Source of the DNA: Ruania alkalisoli
GTDB taxonomy: Bacteria > Actinomycetota > Actinomycetes > Actinomycetales > Beutenbergiaceae
NCBI RefSeq assembly: GCF_014960965.1
Contig: NZ_CP063169.1
Span: 1,645,581-1,709,580 of the forward strand
Length of the DNA: 64,000 nucleotides
Direction of reading: 5' to 3'
Part shown: piece by piece, positions 56,723-64,000 of the stretch
Position numbering within the stretch: position 1 is the first letter of the stretch
Layout: each line of letters opens with the position of its first letter
Notes under the pieces: model-generated
The model's input: the letters and a program-made list of their open reading frames with translations, nothing else
What the model was told of the DNA's origin: nothing
Database searches by the model: none
Program-made: the position numbers and the translations under genes

Positions 56723-56998
56723 GTGACCGCAGTCCTGCTCGCCTTCTTCGCCGCCGTCGCCGCGGCGTGCGCCGTGCTGTTCGTGCTGCTGCGCCGGCAA
56801 ATTCCCGAGGAGGGTCTGCTGCCGTGGGTGCGCGAGTCGTTCGCTGTTCGCCACGAGTCGCGAGCGCCGGGTGAGGACGGTCCGGGTGCGCAACAGGACG
56901 TCGGAGTCTCGGAGCTGATGGGGCTGGCCGAGGATGGTCCGGCCTACCACCGCCCGGTCGACCTGGGATCGGTGGCGAAGCTGCGCTCGCGCACCTGA
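56723..56998 (+). CDS. Small single-pass membrane protein
   Basis: 91-aa protein with one N-terminal membrane helix (VLLAFFAAVAAACAVLFVLL, residues 4-23) and a short cytoplasmic tail rich in Asp, Glu and Gly. It starts with GTG 56723. No domain recognised. It sits between smc and ftsY, possibly in the same transcript, and does not resemble Sec or YidC components. Confidence 0.65.
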   Translation: MTAVLLAFFAAVAAACAVLFVLLRRQIPEEGLLPWVRESFAVRHESRAPGEDGPGAQQDVGVSELMGLAEDGPAYHRPVDLGSVAKLRSRT

Positions 56999-57064
56999 GG
57001 AAGTCGCAGGACTCACGCTCGCGAGATTCGCTCTGCGCGCGCTCAGTGAGCGAGACTGGGGCAC

Positions 57065-58300
57065 GTGGAGATCTTCGCTGACATCTGGCTGTATCTGGTC
57101 CTCGGTGTTCTCGTTGTCGTCGGCGCGGGCCTCGCCCTGGTGCGCGGCCGGCACAGCCGGCATGAACGGCATGGCGAGACTGATGAGTCCGTTGAGACCG
57201 GTGAGACACCCACGACGGTTGGGACCAGTGGTGACGCCGACCCCGATACCGCAGCGGCACCGTCCGAGGCCGGCCTCGAGCCGGGTGCCGAACCGGAGCC
57301 GGGTGGTACTGACTCGGGTGGCCCGGCTACCGCTGCGGCGACCACGGTCGACGTGGAACGCCCCGAGTCGGTGGCAGGTCGCATGGTCCGGCTGCGGGCG
57401 CGCCTGGCTCGCGCCGGTGGACTGGGAAGCACGTTGCTTTCGCTCCTCTCGCGCGGTGACCTGGACGAGTCCGACTGGGAGGAGATCGAGGAGACTCTCC
57501 TGCTCGCCGACATCGGATCGGGGCCGACCGATGAGCTCATGACGGCGCTGCGCACCCGGGTGAAGGTGCTCGGCACCACCGATCCGGAGCAGGTGCGCGC
57601 ACTCCTGCGGGAGGAGCTGCTCACGCTGGTGGACTCCGGGATGGACCGTCGCCTGGCGGTCAGCCCGGTCACCGGGGACGACGGTGAGCCGCACCCGGCG
57701 ACCGTTCTCGTGGTCGGAGTCAATGGCACCGGGAAGACCACGACCGTCGGCAAGCTCGCCCGGGTATTGGTGGCCGAGGACAAGGACGTGCTGCTCGGCG
57801 CGGCCGATACCTTCCGCGCCGCCGCGGCCGACCAGCTGAGCACGTGGGGGGAGCGCGTCGGCGTCAGCGTCGTGCGTGCCGACCGGGAGGGGGCTGATCC
57901 TGCATCCGTCGCTTTCGACGCGGTCAAGGCGGGCCGGGAGAACGGGGTGGACACCGTCCTGGTGGATACCGCGGGCCGGCTGCAGAACAAGGCCGGGCTC
58001 ATGGACGAGTTGGGGAAGATCCGCCGAGTGATCTCCCGCCACGCCCCCGTGAGCGAGGTACTCCTGGTGCTGGACGCCACCACGGGGCAGAACGGGATGC
58101 GGCAGGCGCAAGTGTTCTCCGAGGCCGTGGATGTCACCGGCATCGTGCTGACCAAGCTGGACGGCACCGCCAAGGGTGGGATCGTCGTCGCGGTCCAGCG
58201 CGAGCTGGGAGTGCCGGTGAAGTTCGTGGGCCTGGGAGAGGGGCCGGACGATCTGGCCCCGTTCGACGCCGCAGGCTTCGTGGACGCGCTGCTCGACTGA
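57065..58300 (+). CDS. ftsY: Signal recognition particle receptor FtsY
   Basis: 411-aa SRP receptor GTPase that docks SRP-ribosome complexes at the membrane. An N-terminal hydrophobic segment (IFADIWLYLVLGVLVVVGAGLALV, residues 3-26) anchors it, followed by an acidic A domain (about 35-100). The NG domain contains G1 GVNGTGKTTTVGKL (near 217), AADTFRAAAADQL, the DTAGRLQNK G3 motif, TKLDGTAKGG (G4) and GLGEGPDDLAPF (G5). The GTG start at 57065 precedes the anchor. Partner Ffh is encoded 3.6 kb downstream. Confidence 0.96.
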   Translation: MEIFADIWLYLVLGVLVVVGAGLALVRGRHSRHERHGETDESVETGETPTTVGTSGDADPDTAAAPSEAGLEPGAEPEPGGTDSGGPATAAATTVDVERPESVAGRMVRLRARLARAGGLGSTLLSLLSRGDLDESDWEEIEETLLLADIGSGPTDELMTALRTRVKVLGTTDPEQVRALLREELLTLVDSGMDRRLAVSPVTGDDGEPHPATVLVVGVNGTGKTTTVGKLARVLVAEDKDVLLGAADTFRAAAADQLSTWGERVGVSVVRADREGADPASVAFDAVKAGRENGVDTVLVDTAGRLQNKAGLMDELGKIRRVISRHAPVSEVLLVLDATTGQNGMRQAQVFSEAVDVTGIVLTKLDGTAKGGIVVAVQRELGVPVKFVGLGEGPDDLAPFDAAGFVDALLD

Positions 58301-58350
58301 CCAGCGGGCTTCGCGATCGCGTCGCGCCATGGCGTCCGGTCACTGAGACA

Positions 58351-58377
58351 GTACCCGGGGTGAAACACGGTGTTCAC
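58351..58377. promoter_or_regulatory. Candidate GlnR-like site upstream of amtB
   Basis: GTACC, six bases, GAAAC (58362-58366), six bases, TTCAC (58373-58377): compatible with the gTnAc-N6-GaAAc spacing reported for actinobacterial GlnR, with one mismatch in each flanking box. The fourth box is absent. Support is weak to moderate; the location before an ammonium-transport operon raises the prior. Confidence 0.35.
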
Positions 58378-58492
58378 ATGAACTCGCGATCGGTCACCGT
58401 GCCGTAACACATGCGGGTCATGAGGGAAACACGGACCAAGGAGAGTCATCTCCCGAGACCGGCCGCCCGAGCCGGTGCTGGGAGAGATCTGC

Positions 58493-60081
<1,589 letters not shown>

Positions 60082-60085
60082 CCCG

Positions 60086-61843
60086 ATGTCCCTCACGCCC
60101 CAGACCGGGCGTGCGGAGGCCCCGCAGCCGCTGCTGCGGGGCCTCCGCTCCGCTCGCCTCGATGTTCGCGGCCACGGCCACGCGTACCGCGAACGCCTCG
60201 CTGTCCTCACCGACGCGGCACTGACTGAGCTCTGGCACGATGCGACAGCCTCCGCCGGGATCGACCCATCGACCGGGATCGCGCTCACGGCCGTCGGCTC
60301 ACACGGACGCCGGGATGCCGGTCCTGCCAGCGACCTGGACCTGATGCTCGTCCATGACGGGCGCACCCACCCGGCCCAGGACGTCGCGGCGTTGGCCGAG
60401 AGCCTGTGGTACCCGATCTGGGACAGTGGGCTCGACCTCGACCACTCCGTGCGAACCCTCGCCGAGTGCCGTCACGTGGCCTCCGCCGACCTGCCGGCCG
60501 CCGTCGGGCTGCTGGACGTGAGGTGCGTGGCGGGGGACATGACCGTCCTGCACCACGCACGCTCCGCCGTCCTGGCAGACTGGCGCGCCTCCGCGCGCAG
60601 GCGACTGCCGGAGCTGACCGGCTCCACCACCGAACGAGCCGACCGCCACGGCGAACTCGCCTACCTGATCGAACCCGATCTGAAAGAAGCCCGTGGTGGA
60701 CTGCGTGACGCCGTCGTGCTCAAGGCGCTGGCGGCTACCTGGCTGACCGACCGTCCGCACGGCGGGGTGGACCTCGCCTACGAGCACCTGCTGGACGTGC
60801 GCGACGCCCTCGCGCGGGTGACCGGCAGGCCGGTCAACCGGCTGCTGCGGGTCTACGCCGAGGAGGTGGCCGCACAGTTGGGCCACGACCACCCGGACGA
60901 CTTGCTCGCGGCGCTCGCACAGTCCGGGCGGGTGATCTCCTACGCCCTGGACATCACGGTGCGGCATGCGCGGCAGGCGCTGCGCAAGCCCTCACTGAGT
61001 CTGCGGCCGACGCTAGTGCGTGGCCGGCGCCGTCCACCGCGTTTGCGACCCGTGGCGCACAATCTCGTCGAGCACGACGGCGAGCTCGTGCTGGGCATCG
61101 ACGCACATCCCGAGCATGACCCGGAGCTGCCGTTGCGCGCGGCGGCGACCGCAGCGCGCAGCAAGCTGCCGCTCTCACCGGTCACGATCGCGTCCCTGCA
61201 GAAGGCGCCATCGCTCGAGACGCCCTGGACGGAGTCCGCTCGCGATCACATGCTGGCCCTGCTGGCCACCGGTGAGGCGCAGATCCCGCTGTGGGAGGCG
61301 CTCGACCTCGCCGGGGTGGTGACGCGGTGGTTCCCGGAGTGGGCGGCGGTACGCAACCGCCCCCAGCGCAGTCCGGTGCACGTGTACACGGTGGACCGGC
61401 ATCTGGTGCAGACCGCCGCGAACGTCCGCGCCGGCGCCACCACCCCCGGTCGTGACGTGCTGCTGTGGGCGGCGATCTTCCACGACATCGGCAAGGTGGC
61501 AGGATCGCGCGACCACAGCGTGACCGGCGCGGAGCTCGTCGATGGCCTGCTCATCCGGATCGGCGTGCGAGATCCGGACCGGCGGGACGTGGTCACGCTG
61601 GTGCGCCACCACTTGCTGCTGGCCGAGACGGCCACCAGTGAAGACGTCGAGGATCCGGACGTGGTCGGCCGGGTCGCCAGGACGTTGGAACGACGCGTCG
61701 ATCTGGTCCGGATCCTGCGGGCTCTCACCGAGGCCGACGCGCGCGCCGCCGGGCCGAAGGCGTGGACGGCATGGCGGGCGCAACTGGTCGATACTCTGAC
61801 GGCGAACGTGCTCCGAGCCTGCGAGGAGGGCCACGGCGACTGA
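60086..61843 (+). CDS. glnD: PII nucleotidyltransferase GlnD lacking ACT domains
   Basis: 585-aa GlnD, expected to modify and de-modify Tyr51 of GlnK. The nucleotidyltransferase motif [17 protein letters not shown] (near residues 70-86) and the PII-transferase helical domain are present. The HD domain follows ([10 protein letters not shown] near 432, IFHDIGKV with the HD pair near 465) and is the hydrolase. The protein stops about 35 residues after the HD domain, where family members of 700-850 aa carry two ACT domains that sense glutamine; neither ACT nor a second frame encoding one is seen before ffh. The ATG at 60086 lies upstream of a perfect hairpin inside the first 21 codons, and no in-frame start exists just after it. 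Confidence 0.9.
   Translation: MSLTPQTGRAEAPQPLLRGLRSARLDVRGHGHAYRERLAVLTDAALTELWHDATASAGIDPSTGIALTAVGSHGRRDAGPASDLDLMLVHDGRTHPAQDVAALAESLWYPIWDSGLDLDHSVRTLAECRHVASADLPAAVGLLDVRCVAGDMTVLHHARSAVLADWRASARRRLPELTGSTTERADRHGELAYLIEPDLKEARGGLRDAVVLKALAATWLTDRPHGGVDLAYEHLLDVRDALARVTGRPVNRLLRVYAEEVAAQLGHDHPDDLLAALAQSGRVISYALDITVRHARQALRKPSLSLRPTLVRGRRRPPRLRPVAHNLVEHDGELVLGIDAHPEHDPELPLRAAATAARSKLPLSPVTIASLQKAPSLETPWTESARDHMLALLATGEAQIPLWEALDLAGVVTRWFPEWAAVRNRPQRSPVHVYTVDRHLVQTAANVRAGATTPGRDVLLWAAIFHDIGKVAGSRDHSVTGAELVDGLLIRIGVRDPDRRDVVTLVRHHLLLAETATSEDVEDPDVVGRVARTLERRVDLVRILRALTEADARAAGPKAWTAWRAQLVDTLTANVLRACEEGHGD
60113..60148 (+). terminator. Perfect 16-bp hairpin in the first codons of glnD
   Basis: Arm GCGGAGGCCCCGCAGC at 60113-60128, loop CGCT, exact reverse complement at 60133-60148. 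It begins 32 bp after the glnK stop and has no T-run. It looks like a terminator of amtB-glnK that also lies in the glnD reading frame, so it may lower glnD expression (attenuation or ribosome-dependent read-through). Confidence 0.75.
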
Positions 61844-61904
61844 AGCCCGCCTCATGCGGGATATCCTCGATAGCCAGTACTGCCACCGCCAGAAGGAATC
61901 CCAC

Positions 61905-63497
61905 GTGTTCGCCAGCCTCTCCGACCGGCTTTCCGCCACGTTCAAGTCGCTTCGCGGCAAGGGACGGCTCACCGAGGCGGACATCTCGACCACCGTCTCC
62001 GAGATCCGCCGCGCGCTGCTGGATGCCGATGTCGCCGTACCGGCCGTCCGCGCGTTCACGGCCGCCGTGCGTGAACGGGCAGGCTCCGCCGAGGTCTCCC
62101 AGGCGCTGAACCCGTCCCAGCAGATCGTCAAGATCGTCCACGAGCAGCTCGTCGAGATCCTGGGGGGCGACTCGCGCGAGCTCACCTTCGCCAAGCGGCC
62201 CCCGACGGTCATCATGCTCGCCGGTCTGCAAGGTGCCGGTAAGACGACCCTCGCCGGAAAGCTCGGCGCCTGGTTGAAAGAGCAGGGGCACACCCCCCTG
62301 CTGGTCGCCTCGGACCTGCAGCGGCCGAACGCCGTCAACCAGCTTGAGGTGGTCGGAGAGCGCGCCGGCGTGCACGTCTGGGCACCCGAGCGTGGCAACG
62401 GCGTCGGTGACCCGATCCAGGTCGCCCGTTCCGGTGTGGAGCATGCCCGGGAGAAGTTCTACGACGTGGTCGTCGTGGACACGGCCGGCCGCCTCGGTGT
62501 CGACGCCGAGATGATGCAACAGGCCGCCGACATTCGCGACGCTGTGAGCCCGGACGAGACCCTGTTCGTGCTCGACGCGATGATCGGTCAGGACGCGGTC
62601 ACCACGGCCCAGGCATTCGCCGACGGGGTCGGATTCACCGGTGTGGTGCTCTCCAAGCTTGACGGCGACGCCCGCGGTGGTGCGGCGCTGTCGGTCCGGA
62701 CCGTGACCGGCGCACCGGTGCTCTTCGCCTCCACGGGTGAGAAGCTCGGTGACTTCGAGCGCTTCCACCCCGACCGGATGGCTTCCCGCATTCTCGACAT
62801 GGGTGATGTGCTCACCCTCATCGAGCAGGCTGAGAAGGCCTTCGACGCCGAGCAGGCCGAAGACCTCGCGAACAAGATCTCCGGTGACGGCGACTTCACG
62901 CTGCAGGACTTCCTGCAGCAGATGCAGCAGCTGAAGAAGCTCGGCCCGATGAAGAAGATGCTCGAGATGCTCCCCGGCATGGGGCAGATGCGCGAGCAGC
63001 TGGAGAACTTCGACGAGTCCGAGGTCACCCGCATCGAGGCCATGGTGCAGTCGATGACCCCGGCCGAGCGGGCCAACCCCAAGATCATCAACGGCTCTCG
63101 TCGCTCGCGGATCGCGAAGGGTTCGGGAACCACGGTGAGCGAGATCAACGGTCTGCTGGAGCGATTCGAGCAGGCGAAGACGATGATGCGCTCCATGGCC
63201 GCCAGCGGTGGGAAGGGGATGCCCGGAATGGGCGGGATGCCCGGTATGGGTGGTCTGCCCGGCAGCGGCAAGAAGTCCAAGGGCAAGATGGCGCCCCCAC
63301 CCAAGCGGAAGAAGGGCAAGTCCGGCAACCCGGCCAAGCGCGCCCAGCAGGAGCGCGAGATGGCCCAGCGGGCGGCCCAGAAGCCGTCCGGGCCGAGCGG
63401 CTCGGCCTTCGGGGCCGGATCCGCCGACTCGTCGGACCAGGTGGACCCGTCCTCGCTCGACCTGCCGCCCGGATTCGACAAGTTCCTACGTCGCTGA
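61905..63497 (+). CDS. ffh: Signal recognition particle protein Ffh (SRP54)
   Basis: 530-aa GTPase that binds signal peptides at the ribosome and 4.5S RNA. N domain (residues 1-90), G domain with GLQGAGKTTLAGKLG (near 106), VASDLQRPNAVNQL, VVDTAGRLGVD, SKLDGDARGGAALS and GEKLGDFERF. Then the M domain (about 310-440) with MPGMGQMREQ and SRRSRIAKGSG RNA-binding region. The C-terminus is an extended Met/Gly then Lys-rich tail, longer than in E. coli. GTG 61905 follows GAAGGA; the upstream ATG at 61854 lacks a site. No 4.5S RNA gene was recognised in the window. Confidence 0.96.
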   Translation: MFASLSDRLSATFKSLRGKGRLTEADISTTVSEIRRALLDADVAVPAVRAFTAAVRERAGSAEVSQALNPSQQIVKIVHEQLVEILGGDSRELTFAKRPPTVIMLAGLQGAGKTTLAGKLGAWLKEQGHTPLLVASDLQRPNAVNQLEVVGERAGVHVWAPERGNGVGDPIQVARSGVEHAREKFYDVVVVDTAGRLGVDAEMMQQAADIRDAVSPDETLFVLDAMIGQDAVTTAQAFADGVGFTGVVLSKLDGDARGGAALSVRTVTGAPVLFASTGEKLGDFERFHPDRMASRILDMGDVLTLIEQAEKAFDAEQAEDLANKISGDGDFTLQDFLQQMQQLKKLGPMKKMLEMLPGMGQMREQLENFDESEVTRIEAMVQSMTPAERANPKIINGSRRSRIAKGSGTTVSEINGLLERFEQAKTMMRSMAASGGKGMPGMGGMPGMGGLPGSGKKSKGKMAPPPKRKKGKSGNPAKRAQQEREMAQRAAQKPSGPSGSAFGAGSADSSDQVDPSSLDLPPGFDKFLRR

Positions 63498-63500
63498 ACC

Positions 63501-64000
63501 ATGACGGCGCAGCCTGAGCCCACCTGGCGCCTCACCGGGCCCGTGCTCGCCGGCCCAGGACCCTCGGGCACGGGTCCAGGGGGAACATCCGGCGCGGTGC
63601 CCGGGCCGATCTGGGCGCACCAGGGCAGGGTGACTTTCACCGAGCCCAGCCACTGCGGTCCTGGCACGGCCACGACGGTCGAGGGATGGGTTCTGCCGGG
63701 ACTGGTGGATGTGCACTGCCATATCGGGCTCGGGCCGGACGGGCCCGTGGACTCCGAGACCTCCCGCGCCCAGGCCGTGGCCGACCTGCGCGCCGGGACG
63801 TTGCTGGTTCGTGATGCCGGCTCGCCGGCCGACACCCGCTGGCTGGACGGCGACCCTCTGGCTCCGCGGATCATCCGGGCCGGGCGTCATCTCGCTCGCC
63901 CGAAGCGGTACTTGCGTCACTACGCGCGGGAGCTGGACGCCGTCGAGGATTTGCCGGTTGCCATGGCGCAGGAGGCTGCCCGCGGGGATGGCTGGGTCAA
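63501..64000 (+). CDS. Amidohydrolase family protein, N-terminal part (3' end outside window)
   Basis: First 166 residues of a metal-dependent amidohydrolase. A small beta-rich N-terminal domain (WRLTGPVLAGPG, IWAHQGRVTF) leads to GWVLPGLVDVHCHIGLG, the first metal-binding His-x-His of the barrel, then AQAVADLRAGTLLVRDAGSPAD. The ATG at 63501 is three bases after the ffh stop, so it is probably co-transcribed with ffh. An amidohydrolase-like gene also follows ffh in M. tuberculosis as I recall (Rv2915c). The substrate is unknown; remaining metal ligands lie off the window. Confidence 0.85.
   Translation, partial: MTAQPEPTWRLTGPVLAGPGPSGTGPGGTSGAVPGPIWAHQGRVTFTEPSHCGPGTATTVEGWVLPGLVDVHCHIGLGPDGPVDSETSRAQAVADLRAGTLLVRDAGSPADTRWLDGDPLAPRIIRAGRHLARPKRYLRHYARELDAVEDLPVAMAQEAARGDGWV

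Noticed and set aside
56651-58330. 559-aa open frame on the minus strand opposite ftsY
   Set aside because: Antisense shadow of a high-GC gene; ftsY on the plus strand has all GTPase motifs, and the minus-strand product resembles nothing.
61846-61860. Terminator between glnD and ffh (CCCGC/GCGGG)
   Set aside because: Only a 5-bp stem without a T-run; not enough to call.

Overview
This is about 64 kb of a high-GC actinobacterial chromosome. Codon use is dominated by G/C third positions, many genes begin with GTG, genes are tightly packed with ATGA/GTGA overlaps, the ileS leader is a short-stem actinobacterial T-box, and blocks such as smc-ftsY-amtB-glnK-glnD-ffh and accD1-accA1-acyl-CoA dehydrogenase-maoC-citE match mycobacterial gene order as I remember it. 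A Micrococcales member (Beutenbergiaceae/Ruaniaceae-like) is my guess, not something proven here. Both window edges cut genes: valS on the left (minus strand) and an amidohydrolase on the right. I saw no tRNA, rRNA, IS element, prophage or CRISPR array. After start correction no gene-free stretch exceeds 300 bases; the longest is the T-box leader of ileS (about 265 bases).

Layout. 1-9 kb: valS, a PfkB sugar kinase, a divergent GH4 glycosidase, an F420-dependent oxidoreductase coupled to a CofE-type F420 glutamate ligase, then a TetR-MMPL exporter operon. 9-19 kb: an uncharacterised protein with an (Ala-Asp)10 tract, a cardiolipin-synthase-like PLD enzyme, a three-gene FecBCD-type ABC importer, a secreted protein divergent from an ECF sigma factor and its membrane partner, an SDR, a glycerophosphodiesterase and an acetyltransferase. 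19-26 kb: a five-gene acyl-CoA operon best read as leucine/isovalerate (and possibly itaconate) catabolism. 26-34 kb: a NYN-LOTUS protein, PPK2, a hypothetical protein, T-box-ileS and folC. 34-46 kb: accessory block of galE, SRPBCC, an osmoprotectant ABC importer, a flavoprotein disulfide reductase-like enzyme, a LURP-one protein, a PTS-type dihydroxyacetone kinase (dhaKLM) and a TetR/MFS exporter pair. 46-51 kb: DUF4233-ndk, an inositol-type catabolic operon, a formate/nitrite channel. 51-64 kb: pheA, a small acidic protein, smc, a small membrane protein, ftsY, amtB-glnK-glnD, ffh, amidohydrolase.

Most notable: (1) a roughly 60-75 bp palindromic element present twice, once between convergent genes and once in frame inside accA1; (2) a GlnD that ends right after its HD domain, so both ACT glutamine-sensor domains are missing, with a perfect 16-bp hairpin in its first codons; (3) two unrelated exporter operons whose TetR genes carry the same style of operator (TGCA-N4-TGCA centre) on top of possible start codons; (4) two sites matching the IolR-type motif at the mmsA/iolA promoter; (5) separation of folC from DUF4233-ndk by about 12 kb of accessory genes.
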